DNA of 64,000 bases from Rhabdothermincola salaria (GTDB lineage: Bacteria; Actinomycetota; Acidimicrobiia; Acidimicrobiales; Acidimicrobilacustridaceae). The stretch lies in contig NZ_JAJQXW010000003.1 of NCBI RefSeq assembly GCF_021246445.1, forward strand, positions 62,001 through 126,000, read 5' to 3'. The position numbers and the translations under genes are program-made. The notes beneath the pieces are model-generated. The model ran no database searches. It had not been told where the DNA came from and saw only the letters and a list, made by a program, of their open reading frames with translations. Below are positions 17,590-26,358 of this stretch, piece by piece (the first letter of the stretch is position 1; every line of letters begins with the position of its first letter).

Positions 17590-17619
17590 AGTGTAAGTAC
17601 GAACAGCCGTTCGGATCAA
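17590..17619 (-). promoter_or_regulatory. recA promoter (-35 TTGATC, -10 TACACT)
   Basis: On the minus strand TTGATC (17614-17619) and TACACT (17590-17595) are 18 bp apart, and the SOS box lies in the spacer, so LexA would occlude polymerase directly. Transcription would start near 17583, leaving a leader of about 165 nt. The rest of the 328-bp interval to msrB shows no open frame. On the other side, TACGGT at 17701 could serve as a -10 for msrB. Confidence 0.65.
17600..17613. promoter_or_regulatory. SOS box of recA (LexA operator)
   Basis: CGAACAGCCGTTCG is a full consensus match, identical to SOS box 2 of the lexA region. It fills most of the spacer of the predicted recA promoter. Confidence 0.92.
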
Positions 17620-17745
17620 GGACCCTCGCACCGGAGACCGCGACGGACCGGCTCCACCCCTGCCTCGGACCCCGAGCCCCGCATCACCGGGTGCTGTCGC
17701 TACGGTGACGGGAGACGTCCCCCGCTCGCCTCCAGGAGTGCCGCC

Positions 17746-18168
17746 ATGAGCCAGCCCCTCCCCGCCGACCCCACCGAGCGCGACGCCGAGCTGCGCCGTC
17801 GCCTCACCCCCGAGCAGTACCAGGTCACCCAGCAGCAGGGCACCGAGCGGGCGTTCACCGGCACCTACTGGGACTGCCACGACGAGGGCGTCTACCGCTG
17901 CATCGTCTGCGACACCCCGCTGTTCACCTCCGACACCAAGTTCGACTCCGGCACCGGGTGGCCCAGCTTCTGGACCGCGGTGGACGAGGGCGCGGTGGAG
18001 ACCCGCACCGACAGCTCCCACGGCATGGTGCGCACCGAGGCCGTGTGCGCCACCTGCGGGGCCCACCTCGGTCACGTCTTCGACGACGGCCCGGCCCCCA
18101 CCGGCCTGCGGTACTGCATGAACTCGGCCTCGCTGCGCCTCGACGCCGCCACCGGCACCGACGCCTGA
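17746..18168 (+). CDS. msrB: Peptide-methionine (R)-S-oxide reductase
   Basis: Repairs methionine-R-sulfoxide in proteins with thioredoxin as reductant. The 140-aa protein has the structural zinc site C52/C55 and C101/C104, the substrate motif SGTGWPSF (68-75), and catalytic C124 in RYCMN. The resolving position near residue 70 is Thr, not Cys, so recycling probably uses an alternative thiol. AGGAG lies 8 nt before the ATG, and longer in-frame upstream sequence overlaps the recA promoter. thpR follows 29 nt later. Confidence 0.96.
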   Translation: MSQPLPADPTERDAELRRRLTPEQYQVTQQQGTERAFTGTYWDCHDEGVYRCIVCDTPLFTSDTKFDSGTGWPSFWTAVDEGAVETRTDSSHGMVRTEAVCATCGAHLGHVFDDGPAPTGLRYCMNSASLRLDAATGTDA

Positions 18169-18197
18169 ACCTGACTCGGACGACCCCCCGGGCCCCG

Positions 18198-18695
18198 GTG
18201 TCCCGGCTCTTCGTGGCGGTCGACCCGCCCGACCAGGTGCGCCACGCCCTCACCGAGGTGGTGCCCCGACCCGAAGGCCCCGGGGTGCGCTGGGTCCCGC
18301 CCGACCAGTGGCACGTCACCCTGCGCTTCCTCGGTGAGGCCGACGAGCGCGCGGCGGTGGCGGCGCTGGCCCGGCTCCGGGCCCCGCGAGCGACGGCGAC
18401 GATCGGGCCCAGAGTGTCCCGGCTCGGCCGCACCGTCGTGTGCCTGCCGGTTTCCGGTCTCGACGACTTGGCCGGCGCCGTCGAGGAGGCCACCATCCAC
18501 GTCGGCGTTCCTCCGGACCATCGTTTCCGGGGCCACCTCACCCTGGCCCGGCTCAAGGCCCGGGCCGCGTGCGGGGTCACCGGCACCGCGGTGTCGGCCG
18601 CCTTCGAAGTGGGCGCGGTGCGCCTGTACCGCAGCACCCTGCACCCCGACGGGGCGCGCCACGAGCTGGTGGCCGAGGTGGCCCTCGGCGGGTGA
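18198..18695 (+). CDS. thpR: RNA 2',3'-cyclic phosphodiesterase
   Basis: 2H phosphoesterase of the LigT/ThpR family that opens 2',3'-cyclic phosphates on RNA. The 165-aa protein (GTG start at 18198, VSRLFVAVDPPD) carries both catalytic HxTL motifs: HVTL near residue 37 and HLTL near 114. Length is slightly short of the usual 175-190. It follows msrB on the same strand. Its stop codon directly abuts the cinA stop on the other strand, leaving no room for a terminator. Confidence 0.9.
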   Translation: MSRLFVAVDPPDQVRHALTEVVPRPEGPGVRWVPPDQWHVTLRFLGEADERAAVAALARLRAPRATATIGPRVSRLGRTVVCLPVSGLDDLAGAVEEATIHVGVPPDHRFRGHLTLARLKARAACGVTGTAVSAAFEVGAVRLYRSTLHPDGARHELVAEVALGG

Positions 18696-19931
18696 TCAGC
18701 GGGCGAGCAGGCGCCGCCTGAGGTGATCGAGCAGCGAGATGACCGTGTACTGGGCGACCTGGTCGCGTCCACCGGGAAGGCGCATCATGGCGGTCTCGGT
18801 GACACCGTCGAGGTGGCTGGCGATGAACACCGTCCCCGGTTGGACCCCCTCCTGGGCCGTCGGGCCGGCCACCCCGGTGGTGGCCAGGCCCACGTCGCTG
18901 CCCACCACCCGGCAGATGCCCTCGGCCATGGCGGCCGCGCACTCCTCGGTGACCACGGGACCCTCGGGGACACCGAGCAGGTCGAACTTCACGTCGCTGG
19001 CGTAGGCCACCACGCCCCCACGCACCACGTCGCTGGCTCCGGGGGCGGCGGTGAGGCGGGACGCCACCAAGCCCCCGGTGAGCGACTCGGCCACCCCCAC
19101 GCTGAGTCCGGCCGTGCGCAGCAGGTCGTTGACGACCACCTCCATGGTGTCGTCGTCGGTGGAGAAGACGATGTCGCCCAGGACCTCGGTGAGCAGCTCG
19201 ACCTCGCGCTCGAGCACGGCGTCGGCCTCCTCGCCGGTGTCGGCCTTGGCCGTGACCCGCACCTTGAGGCCCTCGATGCCGCTGGCCAGGAAGGCGATGG
19301 TGGCGTGGCCCTGCTGGTCGAGCTCGTCGATGCGCGGGGCGAGGATCTCGGCCAGACCCGACTCGGACTGGCCCCAGGTGCGCAGCGTGCGGCTGCGCAG
19401 CGCCCCGGTGTCGCCGGCGCGGCGGCGCAGCTCGGGCAGCACCGTGCCGGTGACCATCTCCTTCATCTCGTAGGGGACGCCGGGCACGGCGAAGACGACC
19501 TTGTCGCCCACGGGGCAGATGAGCCCGGGGGCGGTGCCGGGCTGCTGGGCGATGCGGGTGGCACCCACCGGCACCATGGCCTGGCGCAGGTTGTTGGCCG
19601 GCATGGTGCGCCCGTGGGATCCGAAGATCTCCATGAGCCGTTCGACGACCTCGGGGTCCTCCTCGAGGGGGACGCCCATGACCTCGGCGATCACGTCGCG
19701 GGTGATGTCGTCCTGGGTGGGGCCGAGGCCGCCGCAGACGATGACGGCGTCGCTGCGCTCGAGTGCGTCGCTGATCGCCGTGCGGATCCGGCCCCAGTTG
19801 TCGCCCACCTTGGTCTGCAGGTAGCTGTCGATGCCGGCCAGCGCCAGTTGCTCGCCGATCCACGACGAGTTGGTGTCCACGATCTGGCCCAGCAACAGCT
19901 CGGTGCCGACGGCCACGACTTCACAGTTCAC
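18696..19931 (-). CDS. cinA: CinA family protein (competence/damage-inducible; NMN deamidase domain)
   Basis: The 411-aa protein joins an N-terminal MoCF/CinA domain (about 1-170, with VGTELLLGQIVDTNSSWI and GGLGPTQDD) and a C-terminal CinA domain (about 255-405, with VAESLTGGLVASRLT). The C-terminal family deamidates nicotinamide mononucleotide in NAD salvage, and the N-terminal family acts as a COG1058-type pyrophosphatase. In many bacteria cinA lies near recA, as here. No SOS box is seen in the 67-bp gap to pgsA. Its 3' end is back-to-back with thpR. Confidence 0.93.
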   Translation of the reverse strand: MNCEVVAVGTELLLGQIVDTNSSWIGEQLALAGIDSYLQTKVGDNWGRIRTAISDALERSDAVIVCGGLGPTQDDITRDVIAEVMGVPLEEDPEVVERLMEIFGSHGRTMPANNLRQAMVPVGATRIAQQPGTAPGLICPVGDKVVFAVPGVPYEMKEMVTGTVLPELRRRAGDTGALRSRTLRTWGQSESGLAEILAPRIDELDQQGHATIAFLASGIEGLKVRVTAKADTGEEADAVLEREVELLTEVLGDIVFSTDDDTMEVVVNDLLRTAGLSVGVAESLTGGLVASRLTAAPGASDVVRGGVVAYASDVKFDLLGVPEGPVVTEECAAAMAEGICRVVGSDVGLATTGVAGPTAQEGVQPGTVFIASHLDGVTETAMMRLPGGRDQVAQYTVISLLDHLRRRLLAR

Positions 19932-19998
19932 CGGTAGGTCCTCCCCTGGTCCCCGAACCGGCGAATGTAGCGCCCACCCGACGGGCCCCGGCCCGTGC

Positions 19999-20658
19999 TC
20001 AGGGGGCCAGGTCGGAGCGGTCGCCGAGCGTGGTCGCCGCGCTGCGGCCGTCGAGGACGTACTGGGCCCCGCTGATCACGGCCAGGGCGGCGGCCAGGTA
20101 CAGCAGGCCGTCGGCCAGCCAGGTGAGGTCGGTGAGCGGCGGCATGAGGACGGCCCCCACGGCGAGCGACTGCACGAGGGTCTTGGCCTTGGCGCTGCGC
20201 CGGGCGGGAACGGCCAGGCCCCGGCGACCCCAGTAGACCCGGTAGAGGCTGATGGCGACCTCGCGCACGGCGATGAGGGCGACCGGCCAGACGGGGAAGC
20301 GGTCGACCGCGACCAGCGAGAACATGGCCCCGAGCACCAGCACCTTGTCGGCCAGCGGGTCGAGGAAGGCGCCGCTGCGGGTGGTGCCGTAGCGGCGGGC
20401 CACCCACCCGTCGACGCCGTCGGTGAGCGACAGCACCGTCCACACGAACCAGACCAGCCAGCCGCTGGGGCGATCGCTGATCATGGCGAAGAGCAACGGT
20501 GACACCAAGAGACGCACCACGGTGACGGCGTTGGCCGGGGTGGCCAGCGCCGACGGGCCGAAGCCGGACTCGCCGGCGAGGGCGCCCACGCCCACCACCC
20601 GGTGCTCGCCGGAGCCCTCGTGCGCGTCCGTCTCGCGTCGGGGACCCTGCTCGCTCAT
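19999..20658 (-). CDS. pgsA: CDP-diacylglycerol--glycerol-3-phosphate 3-phosphatidyltransferase
   Basis: CDP-alcohol phosphatidyltransferase making phosphatidylglycerol phosphate, a membrane enzyme with about six helices. The 219-aa protein has a polar N-terminal extension of about 40 residues and the metal/substrate signature DGWVAR...GAFLDPLAD near residues 82-104. The spacing between AR and G is one residue shorter than in E. coli PgsA. The start overlaps the rimO stop as ATGA. The pgsA-cinA order is common in Actinobacteria. Confidence 0.9.
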   Translation of the reverse strand: MSEQGPRRETDAHEGSGEHRVVGVGALAGESGFGPSALATPANAVTVVRLLVSPLLFAMISDRPSGWLVWFVWTVLSLTDGVDGWVARRYGTTRSGAFLDPLADKVLVLGAMFSLVAVDRFPVWPVALIAVREVAISLYRVYWGRRGLAVPARRSAKAKTLVQSLAVGAVLMPPLTDLTWLADGLLYLAAALAVISGAQYVLDGRSAATTLGDRSDLAP

Positions 20659-21959
20659 CGCCGGGCCCCACCCACTGCGGGGACCGCCTCCACGGCGGCG
20701 AGGGGCTCGGCCACCAGGTCCGGTCCGAGGGCGTCGACCACCCGGACGGCCTCGACGGTGCCGACGGCCATGGTGTCGGGCACCACCACGATGCCGTCGA
20801 TCTCCGGGGCTTCACGGTGCGAGCGGGCCTGGCCGGGAGCGTCCACGAGGACTTCGACCACCGACCCGATCAATTGGTCACGTCGAGCTGCGGTGATGTC
20901 GTCCTGACGCTCACGGAGCTCGGCCAGGCGCTCGGCCACGAGGCTCTCGGCCACCACGCCGTCGAGGCCGGCGGCGTGCGTTCCCTCTTCGCGGGAGTAG
21001 GCGAAGAAGCCGCACCAGTCGAGCTGGGCCTCTTCGACGAAGGCCAGCAGGGCGTCGTGGTCGTCCTCGGTCTCCCCCGGGTAGCCGACGATGAAGTTCG
21101 ACCGGAAGGTGGCCTCCGGCTCGCGTGCGCGGATGTCGGCGATGCGGCGCAGGAAGCGCTCCCCGTCGCCCCATCGGCGCATCCGCCGCATGAGCGGAGG
21201 TGAGACGTGCTGCAGGGAGAGGTCGAAGTACGGCACCCCGGTGCGACCCACTGCGTCGATGAGCTCGTCGGTGAGGTCGGAGGGGTACAGGTAGAGCAGC
21301 CGGGTGCGGTCGACCCGGGCCGCCACCGCGTCGACGAGCGCCACGATGGAGCGCTCGCCGACACCCTGGTCGCGGCCGTAGGCGGCCAGGTCCTGGGCCA
21401 CCAGCACGATCTCCCGGGCGCCGAGGGCGTCGACCTCGGCGAGGACGTCGTCCATGGCCCGGGACCGCTGCTTGCCCCGGAACGACGGGATGGCGCAGAA
21501 CCCGCAGGCCCGATCGCACCCCTCGGCCACCTTGACGTACGCCCACGGGGCCGACGAAGGGGGGCGGGGCAGGTTGAGCAGATCGAAGGTGGGCAGCGGG
21601 GCGGCTCCGGGGTCGGTGTCGGAGGGCTTGCGACCCAGGGTGACCGGCACGCCGAAGCCCACGACGGCGTCGGCCTCGGGGAGGGCCTCGGCCAGCTCGG
21701 TGCCGTAGCGCTCGGCCATGCACCCGGTGACGACGAGGCGGGCGCCGTCGCGCCGCACGTCGTCGAGGCCGAGGATGGTGTCGACGGATTCCTGGCGGGC
21801 ATCCTCGACGAAGGCACAGGTGTTGACCACGACGACGTCGGCGTCGTCCGGCCCGGAGGCCGGCTGGTAGCCGTCGGCGAGGAACGTGCCCGCCAACTTG
21901 TCGGAGTCGACGTGGTTCTTCGGGCACCCGAGAGTCTCGATCCAGAAGCGCCCGGCCAT
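20655..21959 (-). CDS. rimO: Ribosomal protein S12 methylthiotransferase
   Basis: Radical-SAM enzyme that adds a methylthio group to the conserved aspartate of ribosomal protein S12. The 434-aa protein begins MAGRFWIETLGCPKNHVDSD, the RimO signature that separates it from MiaB. It has the N-terminal cluster cysteines (C12, NTCAFV, TGCMAE), the radical-SAM CDRACGFC, and a C-terminal TRAM domain. The start at 21959 matches the family N-terminus; the longer upstream frame is a shadow of the NUDIX gene. Confidence 0.96.
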   Translation of the reverse strand: MAGRFWIETLGCPKNHVDSDKLAGTFLADGYQPASGPDDADVVVVNTCAFVEDARQESVDTILGLDDVRRDGARLVVTGCMAERYGTELAEALPEADAVVGFGVPVTLGRKPSDTDPGAAPLPTFDLLNLPRPPSSAPWAYVKVAEGCDRACGFCAIPSFRGKQRSRAMDDVLAEVDALGAREIVLVAQDLAAYGRDQGVGERSIVALVDAVAARVDRTRLLYLYPSDLTDELIDAVGRTGVPYFDLSLQHVSPPLMRRMRRWGDGERFLRRIADIRAREPEATFRSNFIVGYPGETEDDHDALLAFVEEAQLDWCGFFAYSREEGTHAAGLDGVVAESLVAERLAELRERQDDITAARRDQLIGSVVEVLVDAPGQARSHREAPEIDGIVVVPDTMAVGTVEAVRVVDALGPDLVAEPLAAVEAVPAVGGARR

Positions 21960-22014
21960 GGGAGCCCATGCTAGGCCGCGCCCGGTGGCACCCCTCACGG
22001 CCGCCGGCCCGACG

Positions 22015-22569
22015 TCAGCGGCGGTCGAGGGACCCGGTGAGCAGGGCGAGGGCGAGCGCGGTGAGCGACATGCCCTCGGTGACCCGCCCGTCGGTGAGGG
22101 CGGTGCGCACCTCCGCCGTCGGGACCCACTCGACCCGTTCGGACTCCCCCGGGTCGGTGGGCTCTCCCCGACGGTCCGCTCCGGCGGCCACGAAGAGGTG
22201 GAAGGTCTGGTCCACTGCGCCGGCCATGGGGTGGTAGCTGGTGAGCGGTCGCAGCGCCCGGGGGGCCCACCCGGTCTCCTCGAGCGCCTCGCGCTCGGCG
22301 CCCGCTCGGGGCGTCTCGCCCGGGTCGAGGTTGCCGGCGGGGATCTCCCAGCCCCACGAGTCGGTGATGAAGCGATGTCGCCACAGCAACAGCACACGGT
22401 CGGTGTCGACGTCGTGGATCACCGTCCCCGCCGCGTGGTTGGGCAGGCGCAGGACGTGGTGGTCGAAGCGGGGACCGCCCGGCACCTCGACGTCGACCAG
22501 TCGGAGGCTCATCCAGTCGCTCTCGTAGAGCGAGCGCTCGCCGTGCACGTCCCACCGCATCCGCCGCAC
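22015..22569 (-). CDS. NUDIX hydrolase, ADP-ribose pyrophosphatase-like
   Basis: Hydrolase of nucleoside diphosphates linked to another moiety. The 184-aa protein has a complete Nudix box at residues 79-101 (G79, E85, R93-E94, E97-E98, G100). The N-terminal HHVLRLPNHAAGTV and the preceding strands resemble ADP-ribose pyrophosphatases, so ADP-ribose is the best substrate guess. An in-frame second ATG at 22560 is possible. It lies 55 nt upstream of rimO on the same strand. Confidence 0.88.
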   Translation of the reverse strand: MRRMRWDVHGERSLYESDWMSLRLVDVEVPGGPRFDHHVLRLPNHAAGTVIHDVDTDRVLLLWRHRFITDSWGWEIPAGNLDPGETPRAGAEREALEETGWAPRALRPLTSYHPMAGAVDQTFHLFVAAGADRRGEPTDPGESERVEWVPTAEVRTALTDGRVTEGMSLTALALALLTGSLDRR

Positions 22570-22605
22570 GGTACCGGCCCGGCCAGCCGTGGTGACCGAG
22601 GGTGC

Positions 22606-23547
22606 TCAGCTCGCCAGGGGCGTGCCCGGCCGGGGCCACGGCAGCACCATCACGACCCCGGTGCCCGACCCGGTGCAGAAGGCCCCGAGGCCGTCGAGGG
22701 TGAAGCACACGTTGGTGATCAGGGGATCGGGCAGGGCGATGAAGGCGGCCTCCCGCGACGACGGGTCGACCACGGTGAGCCCGCCGGCGGCCAGCGTGCC
22801 CACCACCACCGCTCCGGCAGCGTCGACGGCGAGGGAGTCGAACAGGTGCCCTTCGGGGGCGTCGAACAGCAGCCGGCCGCCGTGGGGCCCCACCCCGTCG
22901 TCGTGGCGCCCGAGGGAGCCGGGTGCCACCACCGGCCAGGCCCAGAGGCGGCCCGTGTGGGTCTCGGCCGCGTAGAGCTCGTCGCCCGCCGGGGACAGGC
23001 CGATGCCGTTGGCCGCATCGAGGCCCACGACCGCGCCGCGCAGGTCGCCGCCGTCGGTCGTCCCGTACAGCACCGACGGGAGGTGGGCGTTGCCCGAGCC
23101 CTCCTCCTGGCGGACCCCGTGGTCGGTGAACCACACCCCGCCGTGGCCGTCGAGCACGAGGTCGTTGGGGGCCTGGAGGCGCTCGTCGAGGCGATCCCAC
23201 ACGGTGGTGACCGACCCGGTGGCGAGGTCCACCCGGTCGATGCTGCCGCCGGTCCAGGTCGCCGGGGTCGGGCCGGGCACGACCATCCCGTCGATGTCGT
23301 GCCACGCGAAGAAGCCGCCGTTGTTGCACAACAGGAGCCCCTCGCCGCACGAAGCGGCTCCGTTGGGACCCCCGGGCACGTCGGCCACCCGGGTGGTGGT
23401 GCCGTCGGCGCCGACGCGGGTCACGCACTCCCCCGCGACCTCCACGACGAAGAGCGATCCGTCGTCGAGCGCCACGGGGCCTTCGGGGAACCGCAGCCCG
23501 GTGGCGAGGATGACGGCGTCAGCGGCGACGGGGAGGTTCTCGGCCAT
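22606..23547 (-). CDS. SMP-30/gluconolactonase/LRE family protein
   Basis: Six-bladed beta-propeller of the SMP-30 family, which includes metal-dependent lactonases such as gluconolactonase. The 313-aa protein has the metal-ligand glutamate in RFPEGPVAL (about residue 22), a propeller Asn in APNDLVLDGHGGVWFTDHG, and a later Asp region LFDSLAVD. The start at 23547 (MAENLPVAADAV) is preferred because the upstream extension overlaps ftsK coding sequence. It lacks a signal peptide. Substrate unknown. Confidence 0.85.
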   Translation of the reverse strand: MAENLPVAADAVILATGLRFPEGPVALDDGSLFVVEVAGECVTRVGADGTTTRVADVPGGPNGAASCGEGLLLCNNGGFFAWHDIDGMVVPGPTPATWTGGSIDRVDLATGSVTTVWDRLDERLQAPNDLVLDGHGGVWFTDHGVRQEEGSGNAHLPSVLYGTTDGGDLRGAVVGLDAANGIGLSPAGDELYAAETHTGRLWAWPVVAPGSLGRHDDGVGPHGGRLLFDAPEGHLFDSLAVDAAGAVVVGTLAAGGLTVVDPSSREAAFIALPDPLITNVCFTLDGLGAFCTGSGTGVVMVLPWPRPGTPLAS

Positions 23548-23602
23548 GCCGCGGTCTACCACCGAGGGCGCAGGCCGTGTCGGACGGAGGCGACGCCGGG
23601 GG

Positions 23603-26188
23603 TCAGGCGTCACCGCCGAGGAGCTCATCGAGCTCCTCCGGCGTCATGAGCACCGCCCGGGCCTTGGAGCCCTCCGACGGTCCGACCACACCCCGCTGCT
23701 CGAGGAGGTCCATGAGGCGACCGGCGCGGGCGAAGCCCACCCGCAGCTTGCGCTGCAGCATGGAGGTGGAGCCGAGCTGCGAGCGCACGATGAGCTCCAT
23801 GGCCTGGCGCACCAGCTCCTCGTCGTCGTCGTCGCCGCTGCCCCCGCCGCTGCCGGTGGTGGCTCCCGGCGACCCCGACGAGCTCTCGTCGTTGCCCTGC
23901 ACGGCATCGTCGTCGTAGCTGACCTCGGGCGACTGGCGACGCCAGTAGGCCACCACGTTGCGGACCTCGGCCTCGGTGACCCACGCCCCCTGGATGCGCT
24001 GGGCCACGCTCGAGGTGGGGCCGAGCAGGAGCATGTCGCCCTTGCCCAGGAGCTTCTCGGCGCCGGCCTGGTCGAGGATCACCCGACTGTCGGCCAGGCT
24101 GGCCACGGCGAAGGCCAGACGGGCGGGCACGTTGGCCTTGATGACGCCGGTGATGACGTTCACCGACGGCCGCTGGGTGGCGATCACGAGGTGGATGCCC
24201 ACGGCGCGGGCCATCGCCGCGATGCGCTGGATCGACTCCTCCACGTCGCGGGCCGCCACCATCATGAGGTCGGCCAGCTCGTCGACCACCACGAGGATGT
24301 AGGGCAGGCGGTGGTATTCGCGCCCCTCGAGGGGGTCGTCGACGACGTCGCCGCGGTCGTAGGCCGCGTTGTAGCCGTTGATGTCGCGGAAGCCGACCTC
24401 GCTGAGCAGGTCGTAGCGGCGTTCCATCTCCTTGACCGCCCAGGAGAGGGCGTTGGCGGCCTTCTTGGGGTTGGTGACGACCTGGGTGAGCAGGTGGGGA
24501 AGTCGGTTGTACTGCCCCATCTCCACCCGCTTGGGGTCCACCAGGATGAGGCGCACCTGGTCGGGGGTCGAGCGCATGAGGATGGACGTGAGCAGCGAGT
24601 TGAGGCTCGAGGACTTGCCCGCGCCGGTGGCCCCGGCGATGAGGATGTGGGGCATCTTGGCCAGGTCGGCCATCACCGAGCGGCCGTTGATGTCGCGCCC
24701 GATGGCGACCTCGAGGGGGTTGGTGGCCGCCTTGGCCTCGGGGGAGGCCAGGATGTCGCCGACCGCCACCAGCTGGCGGTTGTCGTTGGGCACCTCCACG
24801 CCGATGGCCTGCTTGCCGGGGATCGGGGCCAGGATGCGCACGTCGGCGGCCGCCATGGCGTAGGCGATGTCCTTGTGCAGGCTGGTGACCCGGGCGACCT
24901 TCACCCCGGGGGCGAGCTCGAGCTCGTAGCGGGTGACGGTGGGGCCGACCACCATGCCGACCAGGCGGGTCTCCACCCCGTGCTCGGCGAGGGCGCTCTC
25001 GAGCGTGCGACCGCGCTCCTCGACCAGGGCCCGGTCGACCTCCTGGCGTTCGGAGCGATCGAGGAGCTTCATCGGGGGGAGCTTCCAGGGGTTCGGGCGC
25101 ACGGCCGGCCCCACGGGCATGGCCAGCTGCTCCACCTCGGTCGGCACCTCTTCGGCGGTGGGGACGTGCAGGACCGGGCCGTCGGCGTCGTCGCTGTGCG
25201 CGTCGGGATCGAGGATGGCGTCGAGCTCCTCGGGATCGACCAGGTCCCCGAGCAGCTCGTCGTCCTCCCCGGCGATGAAGACCTGCAGGCCGCCGGGGTC
25301 GTCGGCCGGCGCGTCGGGGTCGGTCTCGTCGCCCGTGGGGTCTGCGTTCCTGCGGCGGCGCCGCCGGGGCGGCTCGTCGTCGTCGAGGGCACCGTCGAAG
25401 AGGGCGGGACGATCGTCGGTGAGGTCCACGACCGCGTCGTCGGAGCCCAGCTCGAAGAGCGAGTCGACGCCGCGCCGCACCACGTGGCGCACCGGCTTCA
25501 CCGACTCGGCGGTCTTGTTGGCGGCGGTGCGGATGGGCATGCCCGTGAGCACCACCAACCCGATGATGCCCACGGCGACGAGGACGAGCGCGGCCCCCCA
25601 CAGCGACAGGAGGGCCTCGAGGGGACCGCCGACCAGCATGCCGAGGTGGCCGCCCGCATCGATGACGTCGTCGAGGGGGTCGCCGAGCTCGGGGCTCCCC
25701 TGGGTCAGGTGCAACAAGCCGGCGGCGGCGACCACGATGACCGCGGACCCGACGGCCATGCGGGCCCGTCGCCACCGCACCGGATCGTCGTCGTCGCGCG
25801 GCCCGCGCACCAACAAGGCGCCGCCCACGAGCAGGGCGACCGGCGCCAGCAGGCGCAGGTCGCCCACCAGCGCGCCGAAGGCGTCGGACAGGCCCCGGCC
25901 CACCGGACCGGCGAGGTCGGCGTACACGCCGAGGGCGGTGAGCAGGCCGAGGGCGATGAGGGCCACGCCCCACACGTCGTGGCCGTGGCCGTCGAACGCC
26001 CGCCGCAGGGGGTTCGGGCCCGGGCGGCGCGCCGCAGTGGACGGACGGCCCTTGGGCGCGGCGGCACCCTTGGTGGTCTTGGTGGTCTTGGTCGTGCGAC
26101 GAGACGACCCCGAACCGCGGCTGGACGCAGTGGAGGAGGTGCGGCCCGAACTCGACCGGCTCGTCTTGGATCCTTGTTTCGTGGCCAC
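23603..26188 (-). CDS. ftsK: DNA translocase FtsK
   Basis: Septum-anchored ATPase that pumps chromosome DNA during division. The 861-aa protein starts with GTG at 26188. It has a Ser/Thr/Lys-rich cytoplasmic start, a membrane region with about five helices (roughly 65-225), an acidic linker, the alpha/beta RecA-like motor with Walker A GATGAGKSS at about 519-527 and VVVDEL near 635, then a winged-helix gamma domain (about 790-850) that in other FtsKs reads KOPS. An acidic Ser/Gly insert separates motor and gamma domain. GTG was chosen because sequence further upstream is low-complexity shadow; the start remains uncertain. Confidence 0.93.
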   Translation of the reverse strand: MATKQGSKTSRSSSGRTSSTASSRGSGSSRRTTKTTKTTKGAAAPKGRPSTAARRPGPNPLRRAFDGHGHDVWGVALIALGLLTALGVYADLAGPVGRGLSDAFGALVGDLRLLAPVALLVGGALLVRGPRDDDDPVRWRRARMAVGSAVIVVAAAGLLHLTQGSPELGDPLDDVIDAGGHLGMLVGGPLEALLSLWGAALVLVAVGIIGLVVLTGMPIRTAANKTAESVKPVRHVVRRGVDSLFELGSDDAVVDLTDDRPALFDGALDDDEPPRRRRRRNADPTGDETDPDAPADDPGGLQVFIAGEDDELLGDLVDPEELDAILDPDAHSDDADGPVLHVPTAEEVPTEVEQLAMPVGPAVRPNPWKLPPMKLLDRSERQEVDRALVEERGRTLESALAEHGVETRLVGMVVGPTVTRYELELAPGVKVARVTSLHKDIAYAMAAADVRILAPIPGKQAIGVEVPNDNRQLVAVGDILASPEAKAATNPLEVAIGRDINGRSVMADLAKMPHILIAGATGAGKSSSLNSLLTSILMRSTPDQVRLILVDPKRVEMGQYNRLPHLLTQVVTNPKKAANALSWAVKEMERRYDLLSEVGFRDINGYNAAYDRGDVVDDPLEGREYHRLPYILVVVDELADLMMVAARDVEESIQRIAAMARAVGIHLVIATQRPSVNVITGVIKANVPARLAFAVASLADSRVILDQAGAEKLLGKGDMLLLGPTSSVAQRIQGAWVTEAEVRNVVAYWRRQSPEVSYDDDAVQGNDESSSGSPGATTGSGGGSGDDDDEELVRQAMELIVRSQLGSTSMLQRKLRVGFARAGRLMDLLEQRGVVGPSEGSKARAVLMTPEELDELLGGDA

Positions 26189-26358
26189 AGGCGTGCGCGT
26201 TCCGTTCGGGGCCCCACTCCGCGCGCCAGAGGTGAGGTTACCGGCCTCGTCGGCCGCGGGCGCGGACCGTGAACGATTCCCGAGGAGGTGTCCGCTCGGG
26301 TACCTCGGGCCCGGTGACGCCCCGGTAGCGTGCCGGTGACCACCAGGGGGGATCGACC

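Noticed and set aside
20655-22397. RimO with a 146-residue N-terminal extension
   Set aside because: The extension is antisense-like shadow over the NUDIX gene; RimO homologues start at the MAGRFWIETLGC region.
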